A stretch of DNA of 12,436 nt from an uncultured Clostridia bacterium (lineage in GTDB: Bacteria > Bacillota > Clostridia > Oscillospirales > Ruminococcaceae), in contig CANQZS010000029.1 in assembly GCA_947628385.1 (NCBI GenBank), positions 1-12,436 on the forward strand. The letters are read 5' to 3'. Shown here piece by piece: positions 5,667 through 12,240 of the stretch. The notes under the pieces were generated by a model, which worked only from the letters and a program-made list of their open reading frames with translations, ran no database searches and was not told the origin of the DNA. The position numbers and the translations under genes were made by a program. Within the stretch, counting starts at the first letter, position 1; every line of letters begins with the position of its first letter.

Positions 5667-7955
5667 ATGGATATTCTTTCAAATGTTTTATGGTACGATT
5701 CTCCCGCTGAGAACTGGAACGAGGCTCTCCCTGTGGGAAACGGCAGGATAGGAGGTATGGTCTTCGGACGTCCCTCCGAGGAGCTTATACAGATGAACGA
5801 GGATTCTATCTGGTCCGGCGGGTTCCGCAACAGGAACAATCCCAAGGCATATGATAATCTGGAGAAAATACGGGATCTCGTCCGCAGAGGAAAGACCTCC
5901 GAGGCGGAGGAGCTGTGCCTTGACGCATTTGTGGGAACAAACGAGAACCAGCGCCATTATCAGCCTATGGGAGATCTCCATATAAAGCAGGACGGCGCTG
6001 AAACGATCTCCTCGTATAAAAGAAGTCTCGATCTGAGAACAGCGGTATGCCTTACCGAATGGCGCTCCGGAGGAGTGCTGTATAAAAGATCGGTATTCGT
6101 TTCCTATCCGGATCAGGTCATGATAGTAAGAGCCTCCGCTTCCGAAAAGGGGAAAATAAGCCTTACCGCTTGGTTCGACGGAAAGGACGACGATTACGAC
6201 AAAAATCAAGCGTACAATCGCGATACGATAATTTTTACCATGTCCGACGGCATACCCTATGCGGCGGCGGTCTCCTGCGCTTCAAAGGGCGGGAAAGCCT
6301 TTACCGACGCTAACCGCATCAAGGTGGAAAACGCCGATGAAGCGATGATCGCCGTTGCCTGCCAGACAGCCTACCGCACCGGAAATTACGAGAACCTTGC
6401 CGTAGATCAGGCAAGAACGGCTCTCCGCAGAACTGCCGACGCTCTTGAGATACGCCATATAAACGACTATAAAAGGCTTTACGACCGCTGCGAGCTTTCC
6501 CTGTGCGACAACAGCGGAGGGAATTCCTCGCTTCCTACCAATGAGCGGCTCGAAAAGCTCCGTATCAGAGAGCTGGACAACAAGCTGACGGAGATGTATT
6601 TCAATTTTTCACGCTATCTCATGATCTCAGGAAGCCGTGAGGGAACGCTCCCACTCAATCTTCAGGGGATCTGGAACAAGGATATGTGGCCTGCGTGGGG
6701 CTGCAAATTCACGGTAAATATCAATACGGAAATGAACTACTGGGGCGCGGAGATACAGAATCTTTCCGAATGTCATGCCCCGCTGTTCGACCATATAGAG
6801 CGAATGCGCGAGAACGGCAGAGTCACCGCGTGGGAAATGTACCGCTGTCGGGGAACGGTATGCCACCACAATACGGATATATGGGGAGATACTGCGCCGC
6901 AGGATAAATGGCTCCCCGGAACTCTCTGGCAGACAAGTCTTGCATGGCTCTGCACGCATATATATGAGCATTACCTTTTCACCGGAGACAGGGAATTCCT
7001 TACAAATAAATACGATACCCTCCGTGAGACTGCGGAATTCTTTATAGACTTCCTTATTGACGACGGCAAGGGGAGAGCGGTAACGAGTCCCTCGGTTTCT
7101 CCTGAGAACACATATATAACCGCAGACGGAGCAAAGGGAACGATCTGTCAGGGGCCGTCAATGGACAGTCAGATACTTTACTTCCTTTTTACAGCCGTTA
7201 TAAACAGTTCGGCGATAGTGGACGATTCCGCAAAGCTGCCGGACAATGACGAATTCATAAAGAAAATAAGGGAGCTGCGCAGCAGACTTCCCAAGCCTGA
7301 GATAGGAAAGTACGGTCAGATAATGGAATGGGCTGAGGATTATGACGAGTTTGAACCGGGACACCGCCATATCTCGCAGCTTTTCGCTCTTCACCCCTCA
7401 GATCAGATCAGCCGCAGACATACCCCCGAGCTTGCGGAAGCGGCAAAGGCTACGCTCATACGCAGGCTTACCCACGGCGGCGGTCATACCGGCTGGTCAA
7501 GAGCATGGATAATCAATATGTGGGCAAGGCTCCACGAAAAGGAACGCGTAAACGAAAACATAAACGCGCTGCTCGCACATTCCACAAGCGCGAATATGCT
7601 CGATATGCACCCGCCGTTCCAGATAGACGGAAATTTCGGCGGCGGGGCAGGCATAGCGGAGGCTATACTCCAGAGCCACAGCGGCGAGCTGCATATCCTG
7701 CCGGCAGTTCCGGACGAGTGGGAAAGCGGCTCTATACGCGGGATAAAGGCTCGCGGCGGATTTGAGCTGAACATTTCATGGCGTAACGGCAAGGCGGAAA
7801 GCGTGAGCATACTTTCCAATAACGGAGAGCTTTGTCGGGTCGTCGGAAGCGGCATAAAGGTGTCCTGCGATGGTAAAAATGTTCCCGCCGACGACAATGG
7901 GGACACGGTCTGCTTTGAAACGGAAGCGGGAAAGACCTATTCCCTGATCTTCTGA
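5667..7955 (+). CDS. GH95 family alpha-L-fucosidase (inverting), cytosolic
   Basis: 762 residues, close to the usual GH95 length. The N-terminal beta-sandwich (about 1-240) opens with the hallmark LPVGNGRIGGMVFG (21-34) and MNEDSIWSGG; a linker leads into an (alpha/alpha)6 barrel (about 290-660) and a C-terminal beta domain. By alignment from memory with the Bifidobacterium AfcA enzyme, the activating residues are N351 and N353 (NINTEMNYW), the acid is E480 (SPSVSPENTY) and the assisting Asp is D654 (IDGNFGGGAGIAEA). All are present, so the enzyme should be active, releasing L-fucose from alpha-1,2-linked ends of oligosaccharides; some GH95 members prefer L-galactose. There is no signal peptide, so its substrate must be imported. 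The start ATG 5667 has AAAGGTG 8 nt upstream. It is the first gene of a plus-strand run; the MNT-like gene starts 19 nt after its stop. No fucose-metabolism or transport gene is beside it. Confidence 0.93.
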   Translation: MDILSNVLWYDSPAENWNEALPVGNGRIGGMVFGRPSEELIQMNEDSIWSGGFRNRNNPKAYDNLEKIRDLVRRGKTSEAEELCLDAFVGTNENQRHYQPMGDLHIKQDGAETISSYKRSLDLRTAVCLTEWRSGGVLYKRSVFVSYPDQVMIVRASASEKGKISLTAWFDGKDDDYDKNQAYNRDTIIFTMSDGIPYAAAVSCASKGGKAFTDANRIKVENADEAMIAVACQTAYRTGNYENLAVDQARTALRRTADALEIRHINDYKRLYDRCELSLCDNSGGNSSLPTNERLEKLRIRELDNKLTEMYFNFSRYLMISGSREGTLPLNLQGIWNKDMWPAWGCKFTVNINTEMNYWGAEIQNLSECHAPLFDHIERMRENGRVTAWEMYRCRGTVCHHNTDIWGDTAPQDKWLPGTLWQTSLAWLCTHIYEHYLFTGDREFLTNKYDTLRETAEFFIDFLIDDGKGRAVTSPSVSPENTYITADGAKGTICQGPSMDSQILYFLFTAVINSSAIVDDSAKLPDNDEFIKKIRELRSRLPKPEIGKYGQIMEWAEDYDEFEPGHRHISQLFALHPSDQISRRHTPELAEAAKATLIRRLTHGGGHTGWSRAWIINMWARLHEKERVNENINALLAHSTSANMLDMHPPFQIDGNFGGGAGIAEAILQSHSGELHILPAVPDEWESGSIRGIKARGGFELNISWRNGKAESVSILSNNGELCRVVGSGIKVSCDGKNVPADDNGDTVCFETEAGKTYSLIF

Positions 7956-7974
7956 TGAAAGGATCTGAAGCTTT

Positions 7975-8292
7975 ATGGAATTCGATAAGATAATAAAGGA
8001 CGCAGCGGAGGATATTGTAAAGATATGCTCTCCGTTCCAGATATTCCTTGTTTCACAGAAAAAGAACAGCAAGGGCGAGCTTACCTCGTTCAAGCTCTGC
8101 ATAGTTGTAGACGATAAATACGAAAGCCATACCGATCTTGAAACGGAGATACTCGTTCATACGGATTGCCCCGTTCCGTGCGACGTGATAGTATATACGG
8201 TCACCGAGTGGAACGAATGTCTTGAGGACGACTGTACCTTTGCCTACAGGATCGACAGTGAAAGGAATCTGGTGTATGAGCAGATCAAGTAA
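7975..8292 (+). CDS. Degenerate MNT-like (minimal nucleotidyltransferase fold) protein, partner of the HEPN gene
   Basis: 105 residues. The layout helix, beta strand (FQIFLVSQKK, 21-30), loop, beta strand (SFKLCIVVDD, 38-47), then CDVIVYTVTEW (69-79) and a tail LEDDCTFAYRIDSERNLVYE matches small MNT proteins, whose C-termini read like this. The active-site signatures do not: the GSxxxG turn is replaced by VSQKKNSKG and the D-x-D pair by S-F-K-L; only the third acidic position (D70) seems kept. It is therefore probably not an active nucleotidyl- or AMP-transferase, unlike MntA antitoxins that AMPylate HEPN toxins. GAAAGGA lies 11 nt upstream of the ATG. Its last 17 nt overlap the HEPN start at 8276, indicating coupled translation. 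It may bind the HEPN protein as a structural partner. The fold assignment is by pattern and by gene pairing, and is moderately sure. Confidence 0.65.
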   Translation: MEFDKIIKDAAEDIVKICSPFQIFLVSQKKNSKGELTSFKLCIVVDDKYESHTDLETEILVHTDCPVPCDVIVYTVTEWNECLEDDCTFAYRIDSERNLVYEQIK

Positions 8293-8722
8293 TCATTCCG
8301 GAGACAGCAAGCGCTATTATGACTGGCTTTATCATGCCTATCAGGACATTCTTTCCGCAAAAAAGCTTATCGACGACAAGCGGCTGTACAGTCAGACGGT
8401 ATTCCACTGCCAGCAGGCTATAGAAAAGGGACTTAAAGCGTTCCTGCTCTATAAGCACCACAAGCTTTTTGACGGGCATAACCTGACATGGCTTTGCAAG
8501 CAGGCGGCAATGACCGATCAGGAATTCACAAAATGGATCAGCAAATGCGCATTGCTGAACCGTTTCTACATTGAAACAAGGTATCCTGCGGATATTCCGG
8601 AGGAGATCACCCGTGAAATGGCGGAGAATATCCTCTTTGCCGCAGATGAAATGACGGAATTCATCTGCGAATACATAAAATTTGACTTCAACAGCTATCA
8701 TAAGCGTGGAAAAGCCGGATAA
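8276..8722 (+). CDS. HEPN-domain protein (PF05168-like)
   Basis: 148 residues, all-helical. Characteristic HEPN features are YYDWLYHAYQDILSAKKL (14-31), the second helix YSQTVFHCQQAIEKGLKAFL (38-57), DGHNLTWLCK, and the LNRFYIETRYPADIPEE segment (94-110). HEPN proteins are often RNases in toxin-antitoxin or defence pairs, using an R-x4-6-H motif. I do not see that motif at the usual place: R96 and R102 are present but no His follows. An R13-x6-H20 in helix 1 could be coincidence. The start is ATG 8276, since AAAGGA (8261-8266) sits 9 nt upstream; an in-frame ATG at 8222 would add residues encoded entirely inside the MNT gene. The 17-nt overlap with the MNT-like gene marks a two-gene module. 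Without the RNase motif it may serve in binding or scaffolding rather than as a toxin. Confidence 0.82.
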   Translation: MSRSSNHSGDSKRYYDWLYHAYQDILSAKKLIDDKRLYSQTVFHCQQAIEKGLKAFLLYKHHKLFDGHNLTWLCKQAAMTDQEFTKWISKCALLNRFYIETRYPADIPEEITREMAENILFAADEMTEFICEYIKFDFNSYHKRGKAG

Positions 8723-8773
8723 GCCCTTTTTCGCGGCGTTGAGCAAAATATTCCGAAAGGTAAGGTCTTTAAC

Positions 8774-10039
8774 GTGAGCTATATAATTGCACTGATACTG
8801 CTTATTGCAATGTCAGCCGTGTTTTCGTCAATGGAAACAGCTTTTTCATCGGTAAACAAGATACGCCTTAAGCATGAAGCTTCAAACGGGAACAAGCGGG
8901 CGGAGTCGGCGCTTGAGATTGCGGAGGATTTTGATAAAACGCTGACTACTATTCTTATCGGCAACAATATAGTAAATATACTTTCCTCATCGCTGGGAAC
9001 GGTTTTCTTTGTGGATCTGTTCGGACCTGCGGGAGTGGCTGTTTCAACGGTAGTAATGACCGTATTGGTACTCATATTCGGTGAGATAATGCCAAAGACG
9101 TTTGCAAAGCAGAATGCGGAAAAGTGCGCTCTGGCATTTTCCGCGCCGCTTAAAGGCATAATGTGGATACTCACTCCTGTTTCGGCAATATTCTCCTTTA
9201 TACAAAAGGGAATGTTAAGGATCGCGAAAACGGACGATTCACCTAATTTCACCGAGGACGAGCTGAAATACATTATTGAGGAGATCGAGGATCAGGGAGT
9301 CCTTGAAGAGCAGGAAAGCGATCTTGTGCGCTCGGCACTGGAATTTGACGAGATAATAATTGAGCAGATACTTGTTCCGAGGGTCAAGGTCGTGGCGATA
9401 GAGCGGGGAGAGGATATTGAAAAAATAAAGGAGATCTTCATTCGCGACAGATATACAAGGCTGCCGGTGTATGAAAATTCCATAGACAACATAATCGGAC
9501 TTGTAAATGAAAAGGACTTTTTTGCGCTTATCCTTGGCGCGGAGGGAAAGCCGGTAAGCATTGAGGGCATTATCCAGAAAGCGCTTTATGTTTCGGAAAT
9601 GAAGCTTATTTCCGAGGTGCTGTATGAAATGCAGCATTCAAAGATACACATGGCTATAGTAAAGGATCAGTACGGCGGCACGAGCGGCATAGTCACAATG
9701 GAGGACATCATTGAAGAGCTTGTGGGAGAGATATATGATGAAAACGACGAGGTAGTCCATAATATTGTAAAGGCAGCTGAGAACACCTATGATATTAAAG
9801 CGGATATAAGCGTTTCGGACATGATAGAGGAGCTTGAGCTTCCGGAGGGGATAATTGAGACTGAGAGCAATACCGTAGGCGGTTGGGTCATGGAGCTTTT
9901 CGGGCGCATACCCGAGCCGGACGCGGTAATTACCGACGGGATATTCACTATAAGGATACTTGAATCGGACGAACAATCCGTATCAAAGGTCAGCATAAAG
10001 ATAGATATGCCAAAGGAAAGCAATGAAGATGATGAGTAA
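8774..10039 (+). CDS. CNNM/CorC-type (hemolysin C family) membrane protein with CBS pair
   Basis: 421 residues with the full family architecture: a DUF21/CNNM membrane domain (about 1-180; hydrophobic helices near 2-18, 57-80, 86-108, 125-147; conserved MSAVFSSMETAFSS and GEIMPKTFAK motifs), two CBS domains (about 196-250 and 268-325, with YTRLPVYE and GGTSGIVTMEDIIEELVGEI), and a C-terminal CorC_HlyC domain (about 330-412, with SNTVGGWVMELFGRIP). Relatives export or balance Mg2+ or other divalent cations, with the CBS pair sensing ATP-Mg; the old hemolysin label is misleading. The start is GTG 8774, which keeps the first helix intact; a weak AAGG lies 8 nt upstream and GAAAGG 13 nt upstream. 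It follows the HEPN gene by 51 nt with no clear promoter between, so it may be the last gene of the GH95 transcript. A strong hairpin follows the stop. Confidence 0.93.
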   Translation: MSYIIALILLIAMSAVFSSMETAFSSVNKIRLKHEASNGNKRAESALEIAEDFDKTLTTILIGNNIVNILSSSLGTVFFVDLFGPAGVAVSTVVMTVLVLIFGEIMPKTFAKQNAEKCALAFSAPLKGIMWILTPVSAIFSFIQKGMLRIAKTDDSPNFTEDELKYIIEEIEDQGVLEEQESDLVRSALEFDEIIIEQILVPRVKVVAIERGEDIEKIKEIFIRDRYTRLPVYENSIDNIIGLVNEKDFFALILGAEGKPVSIEGIIQKALYVSEMKLISEVLYEMQHSKIHMAIVKDQYGGTSGIVTMEDIIEELVGEIYDENDEVVHNIVKAAENTYDIKADISVSDMIEELELPEGIIETESNTVGGWVMELFGRIPEPDAVITDGIFTIRILESDEQSVSKVSIKIDMPKESNEDDE

Positions 10040-10053
10040 AAAATTTAAATTGA

Positions 10054-10084
10054 TTTTGAAACAGTCCACCGGACTGTTTCAAAA
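10054..10084 (+). terminator. Perfect 14-bp hairpin after the CNNM/CorC gene, probable transcription end
   Basis: TTTTGAAACAGTCC (10054-10067), loop ACC, then its exact complement (10071-10084), starting 14 nt after the stop codon. The stem ends in four A-U pairs, so the descending arm ends in A and no U-tract follows on the plus strand. It may work as a terminator with poor U-tract, as an mRNA-stabilising 3' end, or as a dispersed palindromic repeat. GAAACAGTCC/GGACTGTTTC palindromes look to me like a type that recurs in Clostridia genomes, but I cannot count copies here. Confidence 0.6.
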
Positions 10085-10108
10085 GGCTTACATATAATAA
10101 ACCGTTAA

Positions 10109-10168
10109 TTCAAGGGGGCGCCCTCTATCGCAGGGCAGCCCCCTCTTGAAGCCGCTTTGCGGCTTCAA
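10109..10168. repeat. Two hairpins sharing an arm segment
   Basis: Hairpin B: TTCAA-GGGGGC-GCCCT (10109-10124) pairs with AGGGC-A-GCCCCC-TC-TTGAA (10132-10150). Hairpin C: TTGAAGCCGC (10146-10155), loop TTT, GCGGCTTCAA (10159-10168), a perfect 10-bp stem. Both use TTGAA at 10146-10150, so their terminal pairs exclude each other. Confidence 0.65.
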
Positions 10169-10203
10169 TTCACCCTTTGCGGAGCTCTTAAAGGCAGAGA
10201 ATT

Positions 10204-10243
10204 CCGCGCTACTGCGAAAAACGAACTGCGTTCGTCTGCGCGG
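10204..10243. repeat. Two-tier hairpin with TGC loop
   Basis: The inner stem ACGAAC (10221-10226) / GTTCGT (10230-10235) closes a TGC loop. An outer 6-bp stem CCGCGC (10204-10209) / GCGCGG (10238-10243) encloses it with an internal loop of 11 nt on one side and 2 nt on the other. Confidence 0.55.
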
Positions 10244-10253
10244 CAATGGGCTC

Positions 10254-10272
10254 AAACGACCGTAGGTCGTTT
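10254..10272. repeat. Perfect 8-bp hairpin with GTA loop
   Basis: AAACGACC (10254-10261), loop GTA, GGTCGTTT (10265-10272). The sequence TCCCC follows the T-run, so it resembles a weak terminator but is more likely one unit of the hairpin array. Confidence 0.6.
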
Positions 10273-10288
10273 TCCCCTTAGACCCCGC

Positions 10289-10313
10289 AAGCTGGGCTCA
10301 GCTTGACCAGCTT
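10289..10313. repeat. Alternative-pairing inverted repeat (AAGCTGG)
   Basis: AAGCTG (10289-10294) can pair with CAGCTT (10299-10304) over a 4-nt loop, or AAGCTGG (10289-10295) with CCAGCTT (10307-10313) over an 11-nt loop. The two folds share the left arm and exclude each other. Confidence 0.45.
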
Positions 10314-10315
10314 TT

Positions 10316-10351
10316 CAATTTTGCGCGAAGCGCAAAATTGTTATAATTTTT
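10316..10351 (+). terminator. 11-bp GAA-loop hairpin followed by a T-rich tract
   Basis: CAATTTTGCGC (10316-10326), loop GAA, GCGCAAAATTG (10330-10340), then TTATAATTTTT (10341-10351). The perfect stem plus T-rich tail fits an intrinsic terminator on the plus strand, a second barrier to read-through from the CNNM/CorC operon into the antisense of the ligase gene. Confidence 0.6.
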
Positions 10352-10360
10352 AGGTAAACA

Positions 10361-10393
10361 TAAGCGGCGAGGGGAAGCTTCCCTCGCCGCTTA
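10361..10393 (-). terminator. Terminator of the condensation/carrier/ligase operon
   Basis: A 13-bp GC-rich stem, TAAGCGGCGAGGG (10361-10373) with CCCTCGCCGCTTA (10381-10393), and a 7-nt loop, beginning 6 nt after the ligase stop codon on the minus strand. The tail reads TGTTTACC, with few T residues, so termination efficiency is uncertain, but position and stem strength make this the natural end of the operon. Confidence 0.75.
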
Positions 10394-10399
10394 CCGTTC

Positions 10400-11953
10400 T
10401 TATACCTGCTCTCCCTGAATGGACTGCTGCCTCTTTATCTTTTTGGAGGTCGTCTTGTCAAACTCTACGTCCCTGAGCCTGAGCCTGTGTATAGTCTTTG
10501 AGGAGGTCAGAGATCTGTTTATCTTCTGTACCTCGGCAAAAATAAGCTTAGCCGTCTCGTTTCTGTCCATGCCGCCGCAAACGTCCTTGTTGGGGAATAC
10601 CTCGGCGGTTATAACACCCTCCTCGGCGTAAACAAGAACTTCCAGAACAGCGTCAACTCCGGAAAATTTATTTTCTATCTCCTCAGGAGAAACGTTTTCA
10701 CCGTTGCTGAGGATAATAAGATTTTTCTTTCGTCCGGTAATGTGTACGTGAGATGTCTTGTCAACATATCCGAGATCACCTGTGTGGAGCCAACCGTCCT
10801 TGGTAAGGACTTCATCGGTTGCGGCGGGATCCTTGTAGTACCCCTGCATTACAGAGGGACTCTTTGCAACTATCTCGCCGTCCTCAATGCGCACTTCGCA
10901 GCCGTTTACGATAGTTCCTACACTGTCGCCGGCGTTTTTATCGTCAAAGCTTGCAGTGGAGATCCTCGGTGAACATTCGGTCATTCCATAGCCCTGAGCA
11001 ATGGGAATGCCAAGCTCCTTATATCCTGTGATAAGATCCGGATCAAGATATGCTCCGCCGCTGTAGATGCCCTTTAATCTTCCGCCGAATACCGCCTGCG
11101 CAATGGCGGCAGGAGGGACCTCCGGCTTTGCGGCAGCCGCAGCCATGATCTGTTTGTAAAGAGTTTCGATTATCATGGGAACAAGAAGTATTATCGTAGG
11201 TCGGAAAAGCTTAAGATTCTGCGCGATACGCAGCATTGAATCGTTTATGCAGAGAGTTGCGCCGTAACGCAGTGAAAGCAGTATATCACAGGTGAAGCAA
11301 TATATATGATGTACCGGCAGAACGGTAAGCAGAGTGTCCTCCGGCGAGCTTTCGCCGTCCTGACACATGGCATTGTCGATAAGGTTCCCGTGGGAAAGCA
11401 TTACGCCCTTTGCCTTTCCGGTGGTGCCGGAGGTGTAGACTATTGCCGCAAGATCGGAGGGCTGTATATCCGCAGGTGCAGCGGGGGAATATTCCGAAAG
11501 TATGCGGGGTATGGAAAATTCCGTATCCTCGCTTTCGGAAAAGCAGATAAAAATGCCGATCTGAGGGCAAGCCGTCCTGATCGCGGGGATCATGGGAGAA
11601 TATCTTGCGTCATAGAAAAATACCGATACGTCGGCTCTGTTCATCAGGCTGCAAATATCCTCGCAGGAAAGCTGCGCGTCAAGAGGAACGATAACGTTCC
11701 TGCCCATGACCGTTCCGAAATAGCTTTCAAGATACATGGAGCTTGTGCCGCCGATAACTGCCGCGTGGAGCTTTTTGCCGTCTGACTTGGAATTGAGGAA
11801 CGCCGTTACTTTAAGGCAGCTGTCCCTGAATTCCTTAAAGGAGGTCTCGGCGACCTCTTTTCCGTTCTTTTCCATGGTAAATGTTTTGCCGCCGTATTCG
11901 TCAGCAGAGGCGCAGATCAGGTCTGCAAGAGTCTTTACGGAATTTTTGTCCAT
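10400..11953 (-). CDS. AMP-forming acyl/aminoacyl ligase (ANL superfamily) of a split NRPS-like cassette
   Basis: 517 residues with the full set of adenylation motifs: phosphate loop YTSGTTGKAKGVMLSH (173-188), GYGMTECSP (321-329), GWLHTGDLG (387-395), hinge GRKKNLI (407-413), and the C-terminal catalytic Lys region TTSKKIKR (501-508). It should activate a carboxylic acid as its AMP ester and load it onto a thiol, most likely the carrier protein encoded 44 nt upstream (CoA is the alternative). The domain is free-standing, without fused carrier or condensation units. Overall it resembles fatty-acid or aryl-acid ligases more than classical amino-acid domains, but the substrate pocket cannot be read with confidence. 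The start ATG 11953 has AGGAGGA 7 nt upstream. A GC-rich hairpin follows the stop, so it is the last gene of the operon. Confidence 0.9.
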   Translation of the reverse strand: MDKNSVKTLADLICASADEYGGKTFTMEKNGKEVAETSFKEFRDSCLKVTAFLNSKSDGKKLHAAVIGGTSSMYLESYFGTVMGRNVIVPLDAQLSCEDICSLMNRADVSVFFYDARYSPMIPAIRTACPQIGIFICFSESEDTEFSIPRILSEYSPAAPADIQPSDLAAIVYTSGTTGKAKGVMLSHGNLIDNAMCQDGESSPEDTLLTVLPVHHIYCFTCDILLSLRYGATLCINDSMLRIAQNLKLFRPTIILLVPMIIETLYKQIMAAAAAKPEVPPAAIAQAVFGGRLKGIYSGGAYLDPDLITGYKELGIPIAQGYGMTECSPRISTASFDDKNAGDSVGTIVNGCEVRIEDGEIVAKSPSVMQGYYKDPAATDEVLTKDGWLHTGDLGYVDKTSHVHITGRKKNLIILSNGENVSPEEIENKFSGVDAVLEVLVYAEEGVITAEVFPNKDVCGGMDRNETAKLIFAEVQKINRSLTSSKTIHRLRLRDVEFDKTTSKKIKRQQSIQGEQV

Positions 11954-11997
11954 TTTATATTCCTCCTGTAATTTTTTGACGGAATGAGAACAAGCTC

Positions 11998-12225
11998 TTA
12001 TTTTTTCAGCTCTTCAAGATATTTTACAGCGTCTCCCACGGTGTGGAGCTCCATGACTTTCTGCTCGTCCACCTGAACGTCGAGAGTTTCCTCAAGCTCG
12101 CCCAGAAGACTCATGAAATCATAGGAATTGAATCCGAGATCGTCAATGAATTTTGATTCCGGTCTGATGTCCTCCGGCGCGGCGTCAACATAATTGCAGA
12201 TAAGCTCTTTTAACTGATCGAACAT
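11998..12225 (-). CDS. Free-standing acyl/peptidyl carrier protein
   Basis: 75 residues, the usual length of a single carrier domain of four helices. The phosphopantetheine attachment Ser is S34 in DDLGFNSYDFMSLLGELEE; the residue before it is Asn rather than the usual Asp of the D-S-L motif, and Tyr follows where Leu is common. An acidic face follows helix 2, as expected for docking with partner enzymes. AGGAGG lies 9 nt upstream of ATG 12225 and directly follows the stop of the condensation gene (15-nt gap), so the genes are co-transcribed. It should shuttle the acid activated by the neighbouring ligase to the condensation protein. It needs a phosphopantetheinyl transferase, which is not in this window. 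It is not the fatty-acid-synthesis AcpP, judging by its context and by the lack of the D-S-L-D signature. Confidence 0.9.
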   Translation of the reverse strand: MFDQLKELICNYVDAAPEDIRPESKFIDDLGFNSYDFMSLLGELEETLDVQVDEQKVMELHTVGDAVKYLEELKK

Positions 12226-12240
12226 AAATATTTTCCTCCT

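Larger units (their letters stand above)
10085..10351. repeat. Gene-free hairpin array between convergent operons
   Basis: No supportable gene lies in this stretch. It holds a succession of inverted repeats, several with perfect stems closed by three-base loops (TTT, TGC, GTA, GAA), listed separately. Single-stranded linkers between them are short. The array is bounded by terminator-like hairpins for the plus-strand operon and the minus-strand ligase operon. It may be a composite of dispersed palindromic repeat units that collected in a safe convergent intergenic site. Confidence 0.7.

Noticed and set aside
8222..8275. Longer HEPN protein starting inside the MNT-like gene
   Set aside because: The added residues look like out-of-frame MNT coding sequence and there is no ribosome site, whereas ATG 8276 has AAAGGA 9 nt upstream.
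7975..8722. Calling the MNT/HEPN pair an active toxin-antitoxin system
   Set aside because: The catalytic motifs of the nucleotidyltransferase are missing and the R-x4-6-H of RNase HEPN proteins is not at its usual place, so only fold-level and pairing evidence supports it.
9239..9637. Minus-strand open frames opposite the CNNM/CorC gene
   Set aside because: The plus-strand protein shows complete family architecture over this stretch; the antisense frames have no domain resemblance.
10054..10393. Hairpin run as a CRISPR array or attC/integron-like array
   Set aside because: The palindromes differ in sequence, spacing is irregular, there are no constant repeats with unique spacers, no cas or integrase gene and no attC core sites.
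11998..12225. Housekeeping AcpP or DltC
   Set aside because: The setting between a condensation-like gene and an AMP ligase, and the N-S-Y site instead of D-S-L, favour a dedicated carrier; DltC is not fully excluded but no DltB or DltD is visible.
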